From NCBI GenBank assembly GCA_913050215.1, contig CAJXBG010000013.1, positions 1-55,859 of the forward strand: a DNA stretch of 55,859 nucleotides, in the 5' to 3' direction. The position numbers and the translations under genes are program-made. The notes beneath the pieces were generated by a model, which saw only the letters and a program-made list of their open reading frames with translations, was not told the origin of the DNA and ran no database searches. This document shows, piece after piece, positions 36,148 to 44,948 of this stretch (its first letter is position 1; each line of letters starts with the position of its first letter). The stretch comes from an uncultured Gammaproteobacteria bacterium (GTDB lineage: Bacteria > Pseudomonadota > Gammaproteobacteria > Pseudomonadales > Azotimanducaceae).

Positions 36148-37518
36148 CTAGTCAAGCGATTCCTCCCGCACTGCGAAGGTGAAGGGAGCGCCCCCATTTT
36201 CTGATTCGGTCAGAATAATGGTATAGATCCCGACATCAACGGATAACCTAGTGGGTCCCGCGAGCACAGTGGTTTCCCCTGTTGGGGTCGCGATGAGATC
36301 ATAGGTGCCTATTGCCACAGGCACATTAATGTTTGTTAGTAGGGTTGCGCCCTCGATATCCGGTGTTTCGTCATCGACCGTTTCTCCGGTCTCCAGTACG
36401 TAGAAGTCAATAGCGCCGGATTCAGCTGAGCCGTGCAGAAATCTGAGCAGAAGCTCCGTTGAAATAGGACGATCATTATCAGGTACGACAATACCGAGAA
36501 CACCATCTTCGGAAGCAGGATCACCTGCAAGCAGTAACGTTCTGCTTTCGCCAGCGACCAGAGTAACGTTTTGCTCAAAAATGAAATTTGTCTTTTCACC
36601 GTTCGGCGTTACGTTGATAGACCTTGCCCCAGCGTCGAGGTTTAAATAGTCGGTATATTCGCCGAAGGTAATACCGGGAAACTCAGGTAAGTCGTTTGTG
36701 TCGTTGAAGTAAAAATCGACCGATGGGGTGTTGGTGACAAAATTTGCCACACGTATTGCCGCAGGAAGCGCTTCACCCTGTAGAGAAGATGCCACGCCGC
36801 TGGCGATACTAACCACCCGGAATGGAGAGTCTCCGGGTCCAAAATAATCAACCAGCAGAAAAATCTGATTGCCACTCGTTTGCAGCGAAATCGTGCCTGA
36901 ATCGTAAAGCACGTCCGTCGATCCTACGTTCGTGATTCTTATACGGTAGTCAGTGCCCGCAGCAAACTCCGCTTGGGAAGATAGTCCGTCAAAATTTAAA
37001 GTCGCAGCAGGCACAGCGGTCTCAAGCGAAGTGTCTGCGTTCGTCAGGTATACATCGACGGCCTGGCCATTGTTGACGGAGCTGCCGAATTGAACCCCAA
37101 GCGCCGTTGTTGCTAGAGGGTTGTCAATCAGGCTACTGATTGGCGTAGCAAAAGTGCCGGTGAGCAGGATATAAACCTCTCGTCCTTCACCGGTGGGTAC
37201 AGTCAAGTTTTCGAGAAAATTGATTGTCTCACCGTCCGTTGATTGATAGACGATACTCATGGTCTCGGTGCCGCCCGTGGCGGAGGTGAATCCACCGCTC
37301 ACCTGACCGAAGGCGGCGCTGCCAAAATTCTCGTCATTCACCGTGAGCGTGAGTGACGGCGCATCGGGGATAGCATTGATAATTCGAACAATAGACGTCG
37401 CAGCGACCGGTTCAGGGTCGACAGCATCATCATCATCAGAATCACAAGCCGCGATGAGAGTGAGAAGAAGTGCGCTAAAAACTGCACGCCACAAAAGGGT
37501 CAATTTGATTGTTTTCAT
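36148..37518 (-). CDS. DUF4397-type lipoprotein C
   Basis: A 456-residue predicted lipoprotein with a lipobox LIAAC in AVFSALLLTLIAACDSDDDD. A low-complexity DDDD tether precedes the first repeat VRIINAIPDAPSLTLTVND. Further repeats appear as IRVANFVTNTPSVDFYFND and LRFLHGSAESGAIDFYVLE. The overall organisation matches lipoproteins A and B, so all three are diverged paralogues. The start at 37518 is chosen because it sits just before the signal. It is downstream of the glycosyltransferase-fusion gene on the same strand, with a 176-base gap. Confidence 0.78.
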   Translation of the reverse strand: MKTIKLTLLWRAVFSALLLTLIAACDSDDDDAVDPEPVAATSIVRIINAIPDAPSLTLTVNDENFGSAAFGQVSGGFTSATGGTETMSIVYQSTDGETINFLENLTVPTGEGREVYILLTGTFATPISSLIDNPLATTALGVQFGSSVNNGQAVDVYLTNADTSLETAVPAATLNFDGLSSQAEFAAGTDYRIRITNVGSTDVLYDSGTISLQTSGNQIFLLVDYFGPGDSPFRVVSIASGVASSLQGEALPAAIRVANFVTNTPSVDFYFNDTNDLPEFPGITFGEYTDYLNLDAGARSINVTPNGEKTNFIFEQNVTLVAGESRTLLLAGDPASEDGVLGIVVPDNDRPISTELLLRFLHGSAESGAIDFYVLETGETVDDETPDIEGATLLTNINVPVAIGTYDLIATPTGETTVLAGPTRLSVDVGIYTIILTESENGGAPFTFAVREESLD

Positions 37519-37694
37519 TCGTATGTTAAGCCTGCCAATGCGCAATATCGGTAATGGACTTGCCATTAGATAGCAAAAGCAAGATTAAGTTCGGGTCCCG
37601 GACTGAGGATGAAACAAATGTATAGGTTTGTGCCCATACCTGCGAAGACCGACATTCTACTGACCTTAAGCCTAGTTGAACAGGGGGGTGAAAT

Positions 37695-40370
37695 TTAGAT
37701 TCTTTTGGTACCCAGCGCCTCGAGCATTGTCAGAAACTGTTTTGACAGGTTTTGCCAGTCATAGTGGGGCCTTAGGTTTCGCGCTTCCTCCGCCGCGTGA
37801 TCAATCTGATCTCGAGTGAGCCGATCAATAGCATCTGTCATCGAGCGTTCAGAATTGCCCATCGGCATTGCGGCACCTCCGAGGCTTTCAGTCAAAAACC
37901 TCCAGTCTGAAACAAGCCCCGGAATACCCCAGCCGATGGCATCACCGACGACCCCTGTTGTTAATAAATCACCTGATTCAATCGGGAACGCGAGTACGTC
38001 GATGGTTGCGAGGCGTTTGTTGTACAGCTCCCGGTCCACCATGCTGTATGCCGTCGCCTTGATTCTGCTGTCATCTGGCAGTGTTTCAGTACCGCTGAGT
38101 GCTGGCACGTAAAGCTCGATGTCTGTTCGCTTGGACTTCGCAAAGGCGTTCAGAAATCCTTGGATGTTTTTTTCAATGCGCGGTGCGCCGACAATGCCAA
38201 TTCGGATTTTATCGGAGGCGAGTCCGAGCTCGGTTTCTAGTTCAGGTCGGGACTCGGTAGGCGACTGCGCCTGTAAATGACCGAAATGTCCGTGAAAAAT
38301 GGTGCTGTGAACTGCCGATTCGGCAAAGTTGAATTTGCTCACGACCTGCGTTTTTCCCGTTTCACTATGATGAACGACACCGTCAGCGGCCGCAGCCCAT
38401 GCTTGGTAGATCTCATGCGCATTTTTGCGTTGTGCCACGTTGTGCGGCACGAGATTATGTTGCGTCCACACAATCCCGACGTCGCAGGCTTTCAGGCACC
38501 GGATCATTGCCTCATGAGCAGACAAATTTGTACCTAAAAAGTGTTCAGGCCAGTGCAAGTGAAATAGATCGATATTGGCGAGAAACTTCTTTGCCTCTGT
38601 GAGATCGCGCCAGCAGCGTCGCGGGAAAAAAACATCTACCACATCCTCGGCAATCGGATCATAAAGGCTTCTTTGGTAATGGTGATCACCGATGGTTTGA
38701 GCAACTCGCAGTTTAGGTGTGATCGTTGCTGAGACTTCGAGTTCGGTCCCTGTATTGTGACCGGTCAGCGGTATATCAATTTGATGAACACGAGAAAATT
38801 CGTGCCAAAAGCTTCGATAGGGCTTCAAACCATGAACCGGCACCGTGGCTAGCTGATGTTGCAAGTCGGTTTTGAATCGCACCTTTAAGGGTCGTTTCTC
38901 AATTTCAGAGAACTGCCAGCTGATCGCATCAACGTGCGAGTCGAGTGCGAACCGCGCCTTGATATCAATTGAACGGTGATTCGCTGAATACTCAACGGTG
39001 GTGGGCACATCAAGTAGTTTCCGTTCGCCTTCGAGCTTGCGTGAAACTTCTGATAACTTTGCCCATGTTGCCGTGACTTGGCTTTTTTGAGTTGAGAGCG
39101 CGGTTGGCACCATAGCGGTGGTGAAGCTCACTTCTCCTTGCGTTACAACCGGGACACCGGTCGCAAGATCACTGTCCACCGGGTATTCGAACACGCCAGG
39201 ATTGCGCGGCGCGGGCAAGTAGTCGGAAGCGGTGCCGCCAACAAACGGCACAATAAATCTAACTTGGTCGTTGGCAAAACTCCATGCTGAAGCATTGCTT
39301 GTAGTAGATAGGGCGTAAAGTTTGTCCGTCTTGGGAAAAGCGAAAGATGCAGCATTCAGCTCAGGGGTGTCTGTGTTTTTCAGTTCGAGCACGGTTTGCA
39401 GTAGTTTGCCGAGTATGTCCAGCGTCATTTGCACCTGACGAAAAGGTCCGCGATACGCAAATGTTGATTTGCCTCTATGAGCATTGATCAGCCCGTTGCT
39501 AAACCAAGCGTCTAGATGCTCAGCGGCATTAATGCCCCGAGCAAGCCAATGGTCGGGTTCCTTGTTCATGTTTCTACCGAGCACCATGCCTGCTAATTCG
39601 ATATTGATGCACAGCCCCAACGCCCCGGTAGAGCGGCCCCATGGGAGCGCAGTGCCGTCAGTTGTGCCCATCAGACTAATGAAATCAAGTACGTTGTTAA
39701 ATCCTGAAGTCCAGACATCACCCAAAAGGTTGGAAAAAGGCTCTGTGAACAAATAGATATCGGCGGAGTAAATGTCGTAACGTGATTCTCCGTTAAGGGA
39801 GTCGTCGATAAACCCTTTGCTATTGCGAGAAAGTAAATCCCGGGTCCTGTCGACCAGATCATCCATATAGATATTTGGTTGCGTTAATCCGAGCGCGACT
39901 CTCGCTAACTCACATCGACCGAGCACCGCGACATAGTTTCGCGGCAATGTTTTCCCAAGTTGTGCCACCATTTGTGTCGAGTCACACGCTTTGGCGACCT
40001 CGGCAATCTGTGCAGGGTTAAATCCCTTGAGTAAGGGATTTGATTCGAAGTCGGCACTGGCTTCAGTTTGACAACGAAGCAGTGTTTCGGCTGTTCGATA
40101 AGAATAGAAGCTGTGGGTTGCCTTGCCATCAATACTTTCAAGGATTTTTCTGCTGGCGGTAATGACATTAGCATCGTTTATCTGTGAAACCGCTGCCTCG
40201 TGAAGCATACCCAGAACAAATAACAGGTCACCTTTGACGTCTGCACCCATAGGATAGCCTGCAAGCCTTGAAGGCAAAACCAGACCATGAAAAAAGTCTC
40301 GCTCCAATGTCTCCATTTGTCTTACAACAAAATCAAGCAGATAGTCCGAAAACTCGGTGGTTGTTTGCAT
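37695..40370 (-). CDS. large glycosyltransferase fusion (helical domain + beta domain + GT-B)
   Basis: An 891-residue protein, not one I can match to a named family. Residues 577-891 look like a GT-B glycosyltransferase: LFHLHWPEHFLG, VGIVWTQHNLVPH, VVHHSETGKTQVVSKF, KIRIGIVGAPRIEKNIQGFLNAF, and the donor-site-like IDVLAFPIESGDLLTTGVVGDAIGWGIPGLVSD. Residues about 1-350 are mostly helical and resemble an alpha-toroid domain as in polysaccharide lyases or hydrolases. About 360-570 are beta-rich. There is no signal peptide. It probably makes or remodels a glycan in the cytoplasm. The gene is divergent from a sugar-catabolic operon and upstream of three surface lipoproteins. Domain borders are estimated by eye. 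Confidence 0.6.
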   Translation of the reverse strand: MQTTTEFSDYLLDFVVRQMETLERDFFHGLVLPSRLAGYPMGADVKGDLLFVLGMLHEAAVSQINDANVITASRKILESIDGKATHSFYSYRTAETLLRCQTEASADFESNPLLKGFNPAQIAEVAKACDSTQMVAQLGKTLPRNYVAVLGRCELARVALGLTQPNIYMDDLVDRTRDLLSRNSKGFIDDSLNGESRYDIYSADIYLFTEPFSNLLGDVWTSGFNNVLDFISLMGTTDGTALPWGRSTGALGLCINIELAGMVLGRNMNKEPDHWLARGINAAEHLDAWFSNGLINAHRGKSTFAYRGPFRQVQMTLDILGKLLQTVLELKNTDTPELNAASFAFPKTDKLYALSTTSNASAWSFANDQVRFIVPFVGGTASDYLPAPRNPGVFEYPVDSDLATGVPVVTQGEVSFTTAMVPTALSTQKSQVTATWAKLSEVSRKLEGERKLLDVPTTVEYSANHRSIDIKARFALDSHVDAISWQFSEIEKRPLKVRFKTDLQHQLATVPVHGLKPYRSFWHEFSRVHQIDIPLTGHNTGTELEVSATITPKLRVAQTIGDHHYQRSLYDPIAEDVVDVFFPRRCWRDLTEAKKFLANIDLFHLHWPEHFLGTNLSAHEAMIRCLKACDVGIVWTQHNLVPHNVAQRKNAHEIYQAWAAAADGVVHHSETGKTQVVSKFNFAESAVHSTIFHGHFGHLQAQSPTESRPELETELGLASDKIRIGIVGAPRIEKNIQGFLNAFAKSKRTDIELYVPALSGTETLPDDSRIKATAYSMVDRELYNKRLATIDVLAFPIESGDLLTTGVVGDAIGWGIPGLVSDWRFLTESLGGAAMPMGNSERSMTDAIDRLTRDQIDHAAEEARNLRPHYDWQNLSKQFLTMLEALGTKRI

Positions 40371-40535
40371 GATGATCCGCCGCTTGGGTGCTGATGAAGT
40401 GAAAAATTTGCTCCAGTCACCATTTCGGTAACGAGGAAGGCCTACTAATTTAACGGGTGCTTATGTACATTAGCAACAATTGTAACCCGATGCCGCTATC
40501 AGTTTTTCTAGGATTGGACCTTTACGGAGTAACAG
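40371..40535. promoter_or_regulatory. divergent promoter region of the glycosyltransferase and the catabolic operon
   Basis: A 165-base region between two divergently transcribed units. An 8-base palindrome ACAATTGT is at 40476-40483, in a larger imperfect dyad TAGCAACAATTGTAACC. No strong sigma-70 pair is visible on either strand. A shared regulator would be expected to act here. Confidence 0.35.
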
Positions 40536-41348
40536 GTGAAAACCGGACTAGTATCAATTACTTTCAGACAGCTTGAACCGGCAGAGATTGTCAATCTATG
40601 CGTAGTGAACAACTTGGCGGCAATAGAGTGGGGAGGGGATGTTCACGTTCCGCCTGGTGATCTCGAAAAAGCGATGGAAATTCGTGCGCTAACCGAAGCT
40701 GCGGGTTTGAAAGTTGCAGCATACGGTTCATATTATTTTTTGGCTGGCAGCGCCAGCAAAAACCGTCACGCGTTTGAGACTATACTCGAATCAGCCGTTG
40801 CCCTCGGTGCGCCACTTATTCGAGTGTGGGCCGGGGCAAAGGGCAGTGATAAGGCGACTGAAGAGGACTGGCAAACAGCGATTGCAGATAGTCGCAGAAT
40901 CGGTGACCTCGCGGCCAAGCGAGGTTTAAAAGTCGCTTATGAATATCACCAGGGCACTTTGACCGATACCACCCATTCTGCTGTGCGATTGATAAAGTCA
41001 GTTGATCATGCGGCGGTATCAAGCTTCTGGCAGCCGCCAAATGGTGCGGAATTAGAAAACTGTTGCGAGGGGCTCAAGCAAGTCATCAACCTGAACAAGC
41101 TTTCATCTGTCCATGCTTTTCATTGGTGGCCAGAATTTAAAGACAGACACCCGCTGTCGGCGGGTGTTGAGCGTTGGAAGAAATATCTCGCGCTTGTGCA
41201 TGAATACGAGCAAAAGACAGGCGGCAGTGAACGTTATGTGTGCTTGGAATTTGTCAAAGACGATGAGCCTGAAAACCTTGCGAATGATGCGCAAACGCTC
41301 CATCAAATGCTGGCTGAAATAGAACATGAGTATGAGGTCGCCGAATGA
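40536..41348 (+). CDS. sugar phosphate isomerase/epimerase-like TIM-barrel protein
   Basis: A 270-residue xylose-isomerase-like (AP endonuclease 2 fold) protein. Visible features are MKTGLVSITFRQLEPAEIV, AIEWGGDVHV, KVAYEYHQGTLTD with the metal-binding Glu, VSSFWQPPNG and VHAFHWWPEF, and the final VCLEFVKDDEPENL. Length is typical. The start is GTG at 40536, with ACGGAG upstream. Its last bases overlap the next gene (ATGA). It probably isomerises a ketose or keto-acid sugar derivative; the substrate is unknown. First gene of a four-gene operon. Confidence 0.82.
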   Translation: MKTGLVSITFRQLEPAEIVNLCVVNNLAAIEWGGDVHVPPGDLEKAMEIRALTEAAGLKVAAYGSYYFLAGSASKNRHAFETILESAVALGAPLIRVWAGAKGSDKATEEDWQTAIADSRRIGDLAAKRGLKVAYEYHQGTLTDTTHSAVRLIKSVDHAAVSSFWQPPNGAELENCCEGLKQVINLNKLSSVHAFHWWPEFKDRHPLSAGVERWKKYLALVHEYEQKTGGSERYVCLEFVKDDEPENLANDAQTLHQMLAEIEHEYEVAE

Positions 41349-42346
41349 ACAAGCCCCGCGCAGTTTTTTTTGGCAACAGGCAAGATTTGCTCACGCACGT
41401 ATATCCGGATTCAAGAGTCGAAAGGTTGAAGGCGCTGGCCGATGTCCATCCGGTGATTGTGAGTAAAGATAACTTCGATGACTTGCTGCCAGAGCTATCC
41501 GAGATCGACTACATATTCTCAACTTGGGGTATGCCTCGATTGACGCCAGCCCAGATCAAACAAATGTCTGCGCTCAAAATGGTGTTCTATGGCGCTGGCA
41601 CTGTGAAGTATTTCGCTGAGCCTTTTCTACAGCAGGGGATACGGGTGGTTTCCGCCTGGGCAGCAAATGGTATTCCGGTGGCCGAATTTACTGTTGCCCA
41701 AATGACGCTCGCGGCAAAAGGTTACTTTGGATTGGCTCGTCGGCTGGGGTCTGAGGGTCCTAGCGCATGGCTACCAACGAAGGCGCGAGGTAACTATGAA
41801 ATTGAAATTTCGATCCTAGGTGCCGGGATGGTTGGACGCGAGGTTATTCGGCGTCTCTCCTATCACAGGGCGAACATACTCGTTTTTGATCCCTTTCTAT
41901 CTGCGCTTGATGCCGAAAAAATGGGTGTGACGCGAGTGGGACTTGAAGAGGCTTTTGAACGGGGTTACGTCGTCAGTAATCATCTGGCGAATGTACCCGA
42001 AACTGAAAATATGCTGCGTCGGGAACATTTTATGTCCATGTCTAAAGGTAGCACCTTCATCAATACCGGCAGAGGCGCGACGGTAGATGAGCCAGGCATG
42101 ATCGAGGCGCTTGAAGCACGGGGGGATATTACCGCCCTGTTAGATGTCGCTCAACAGGAGCCGCCCACAGAAGACAGTCCTCTGTATCAACTCAACAACG
42201 TATGGTTGTCGCCACATATTGCCGGCAGCATCGGCCGGGAGGTTGTGCGCATGGCAGATTTTGTTTTAGACGAATTTGAAAAAGAATTGAAAGGTGAGGC
42301 ATTGCTTTACGAGGTGATGCTTGAACATCTGCCCACCATGGCTTAG
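41345..42346 (+). CDS. D-isomer-specific 2-hydroxyacid dehydrogenase
   Basis: A 333-residue NAD(P)-dependent dehydrogenase. The nucleotide fold has LGAGMVGREVIRRL (GxGxxG) with Asp in VFDPF. The catalytic trio appears as NTGRGATVDE (Arg), VAQQEPPTEDSPL (Glu) and LSPHIAGSIGRE (His). It reduces a 2-keto acid or oxidises the matching D-2-hydroxy acid. It overlaps the isomerase gene by 4 bases and is followed by a 53-base gap. The N-terminal half resembles sugar-acid enzymes such as glyoxylate/phosphoglycerate reductases rather than FDH. Confidence 0.9.
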   Translation: MNKPRAVFFGNRQDLLTHVYPDSRVERLKALADVHPVIVSKDNFDDLLPELSEIDYIFSTWGMPRLTPAQIKQMSALKMVFYGAGTVKYFAEPFLQQGIRVVSAWAANGIPVAEFTVAQMTLAAKGYFGLARRLGSEGPSAWLPTKARGNYEIEISILGAGMVGREVIRRLSYHRANILVFDPFLSALDAEKMGVTRVGLEEAFERGYVVSNHLANVPETENMLRREHFMSMSKGSTFINTGRGATVDEPGMIEALEARGDITALLDVAQQEPPTEDSPLYQLNNVWLSPHIAGSIGREVVRMADFVLDEFEKELKGEALLYEVMLEHLPTMA

Positions 42347-42399
42347 CTAAAAACAAAAAGCGCTGTGACGTACCAACAATACTTGCGAGCGAGATTGAA

Positions 42400-43347
42400 A
42401 TGAATAAAGACAGTGATGCGGTTGATTTGATTCAGCCGCGGAGAAAAATAGTGGGGATGTCAGCGGTTTATCTGCCGTTTTTTGCTGATGGCAGCATAGA
42501 CTGGCACGGTTTTTCCGCACACCTACAACGAACCATTGATGCTGGTCTTATACCCGCGGTCAACATGGACACCGGTTCCGTGCAGTTCCTAGAGGCTAAA
42601 GATAGAGTCAGGGTGCTTGAGATTACCAGTGACATCTGTGATCGCTTTGTTGCGGGTGCTTGCGTGGTTGATGTCCAGAACGACAGTCTTAATGTATCAG
42701 CTTACCAGGAAAGGATTTCGGAAATTGCTGACGCTCGTGGCACGCCTGTCGTTTTCCCAAGTTGGGGGCTCAATGGTCTAGATGGCGAAGCTTGGGTTGG
42801 TGCGTTACGGCAAATCACCTCAGGCATTGATTTTGTCGGCTTCGAGTTGGGGGCGCAATTTGTCCCCTATGGACGCATCTATGATTTAGCGGCTTATCGT
42901 GAGCTTATGATGCTGCCCAATTGCCTTGGTGCGAAACATTCGTCACTAGACCGTCTGCAGGAGTGGGAAAGAATACGCCTGCGTAATGATGTTAGACCTG
43001 AATTCCAAGTGTTTACTGGCAATGACTTAGCCATCGACATGGTGATCTATGGCAGTGACTATTTGCTGGGTCTGTCATCGTTCGCCCCTGAAATTTTTGC
43101 GAAACGCGATGCTTGCTGGTTGGCAGGTGACGATGCTTTTTACGGTTTAAATGACTTGCTGCAGTATCTTGGCCAGTTCGTGTTTCGTGCGCCTGTGCCT
43201 TCCTACAAGCATAGTGCCGCACAGTTTCTTAAAATATGCGGCACGCTGAGTAATGATCAGTGCCCACCGGGTATTGCCCCAAGACCTGCATCAGACCTGT
43301 TGATCCTCGAAGACATCGCCCGTCGCCTGGAGTTAATCTCATCATGA
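42400..43347 (+). CDS. dihydrodipicolinate synthase-family aldolase/dehydratase
   Basis: A 315-residue class I aldolase-fold protein of the DapA/NAL family. The N-terminal MSAVYLPFFADGSIDWHGFS corresponds to the usual TPF...DG pattern. The Schiff-base Lys is probably that in LGAKHSSLDR. Further segments are VFTGNDLAIDMVIYGSDYLLG and DFVGFELGAQFV. It is less similar to true DapA than to sugar-acid aldolases or dehydratases such as KdgD-like enzymes. The stop overlaps the next start (ATGA). It likely cleaves or dehydrates the sugar-acid intermediate formed by its neighbours. Confidence 0.8.
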   Translation: MNKDSDAVDLIQPRRKIVGMSAVYLPFFADGSIDWHGFSAHLQRTIDAGLIPAVNMDTGSVQFLEAKDRVRVLEITSDICDRFVAGACVVDVQNDSLNVSAYQERISEIADARGTPVVFPSWGLNGLDGEAWVGALRQITSGIDFVGFELGAQFVPYGRIYDLAAYRELMMLPNCLGAKHSSLDRLQEWERIRLRNDVRPEFQVFTGNDLAIDMVIYGSDYLLGLSSFAPEIFAKRDACWLAGDDAFYGLNDLLQYLGQFVFRAPVPSYKHSAAQFLKICGTLSNDQCPPGIAPRPASDLLILEDIARRLELISS

Positions 43348-44786
43348 AGTTAAAAAAAATACCCGCGATCAAAACAGCTCATCAACTTCAGGAGGTGTTT
43401 TCGGGGTTTGGTTACAATATCCCAGTGGCGAGCCAATCGGATGAGATTGCCCCCGGTGCCAAGGAAACCTGTCTGGGTGAATCTATCCAATGGGGCAGCA
43501 GAACCATCGGCAATCGATATTCGATTCTGCCAATGGAAGGTTGGGATGCTGAAATCGATGGCCAGCCCTCTGAGTTAGTCGCCCGTCGCTGGCTGAATTT
43601 TGCGGGCAGCGGCGCAAAACTATTGTGGGGATGCGAGGCGTCTGCAATCGATCATGCCTGTAGGGCGAATCCCAGGCAGCTGGTACTTAATAACGATACG
43701 GTTGATAACATCTCATCCCTCTATAAAGAGATGCGCGCAGCTCACAGGCAGAAGTTTGGAACCGACGAAGATTTGGTTGTAGGGCTGCAGCTGACACATT
43801 CGGGCCGCTGGAGTCGGCCGACTGGCGTTATCGAACCGCAGATGGTTTACCGGCATCCGGAACTCGATTTGCGCGTCAATGGTACCGACCGACATTTGAT
43901 GAGCGATGACCAAATTGACGCAGTTGTTGCCCGCTTTATAGAGCGAGCTGAGCTTGCTGCACAGGCAGGCTTTGATTTTGTCGATGTGAAACACTGTCAC
44001 GGTTACTTCTCACATGAGCTTCTTTCGGGCGTGTCCCGGGAAGGTCGTTATGGTGGCAGTTTTGAGAACCGCACTCGATTTCTGCGAGATGTGGTTCATG
44101 GCATAAAGACACGTTGTCCTGATCTCGGCATCGGCGTGCGATTGTCCGCTTATGATCTGGCGCCGTTCAAACCCGGACCTAAGGGTACCGGTGAACCGGT
44201 CATCGTCGAAGGGAGCTATCGTTTTGGCGGTGATGATACCGGGCTAGAGGTTGATCTCACTGAGACGGTAAAATTTCTGGGTCTGCTGGAGCAACTCGAT
44301 ATTCGGCTGGTCTGCATCACTGCGGGTAGCCCTTACTACAATCCACACATTCAGCGACCGGCGCGCTATCCACCATCGGATGGATACCAGCCGCCGGAAG
44401 ATCCGCTCGTTGGCGTCGCCAGGATGATTAAAGCAACGGCGGAACTTAAAGCCCAATTTCCGAATCTCATCTTTGTAGGGTCTGGGTACACCTATTTGCA
44501 GGAATGGTTTGCCCACGTAACGCAGGGACTGGTTGAAAATCAGATGGTTGATTCTGTGGGTATTGGCAGAATGGTGCTCTCCTATCCTGACTTACCGGTT
44601 GATTTGCTATCTGGCAGAGGCATGGTGAGAAAGAAAATTTGCCGAACCTTTAGCGATTGCACCACTGCGCCGCGAAAGGGGCTGATTTCCGGCTGCTACC
44701 CTCTCGATCCCTTTTATAAGGATAAGTCCGAAGCAGATGAGCTCAAGGCGATCAAGGAGGTGCTAGCTGAGGATCAATCTGGATAA
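43344..44786 (+). CDS. NADH:flavin oxidoreductase (old yellow enzyme family)
   Basis: A 480-residue FMN enzyme of the OYE family, long for a single-domain member (usually 350-400). Segments are GLQLTHSGRWSRPTG, FDFVDVKHCHGYFSHELLS with the His pair, and REGRYGGSFENRTRFLRD, the FMN-binding arch. The C-terminal part has CRTFSDCTTAPRKGL with a Cys cluster (C, C) but no full FeS signature of 2,4-dienoyl-CoA reductase type. It presumably reduces an alpha,beta-unsaturated carbonyl compound. The start at 43344 overlaps the aldolase stop by 4 bases. It is the last gene of the operon. Confidence 0.88.
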   Translation: MKLKKIPAIKTAHQLQEVFSGFGYNIPVASQSDEIAPGAKETCLGESIQWGSRTIGNRYSILPMEGWDAEIDGQPSELVARRWLNFAGSGAKLLWGCEASAIDHACRANPRQLVLNNDTVDNISSLYKEMRAAHRQKFGTDEDLVVGLQLTHSGRWSRPTGVIEPQMVYRHPELDLRVNGTDRHLMSDDQIDAVVARFIERAELAAQAGFDFVDVKHCHGYFSHELLSGVSREGRYGGSFENRTRFLRDVVHGIKTRCPDLGIGVRLSAYDLAPFKPGPKGTGEPVIVEGSYRFGGDDTGLEVDLTETVKFLGLLEQLDIRLVCITAGSPYYNPHIQRPARYPPSDGYQPPEDPLVGVARMIKATAELKAQFPNLIFVGSGYTYLQEWFAHVTQGLVENQMVDSVGIGRMVLSYPDLPVDLLSGRGMVRKKICRTFSDCTTAPRKGLISGCYPLDPFYKDKSEADELKAIKEVLAEDQSG

Positions 44787-44874
44787 TGACGACTGCCACC
44801 GCTCGCACTGGCAGACCGGGTTGAAGATCTTTTTCTATCGCTGAACGTCGACGCAAAGATGTGTTGTCGATTGG

Positions 44875-44902
44875 TTGAGTTGCAGAAAAATTGTGTCATA
44901 AT
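44875..44902 (+). promoter_or_regulatory. probable sigma-70 promoter of ybiT
   Basis: TTGAGT (44875-44880) and CATAAT (44897-44902) are 16 bases apart, with TGT directly before the -10. The ybiT TTG start is about 47 bases further on. Confidence 0.5.
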
Positions 44903-44948
44903 GCGCGCCGTTTTATGCCTGCATCATTGATTAACTCGGTAACCAAAA

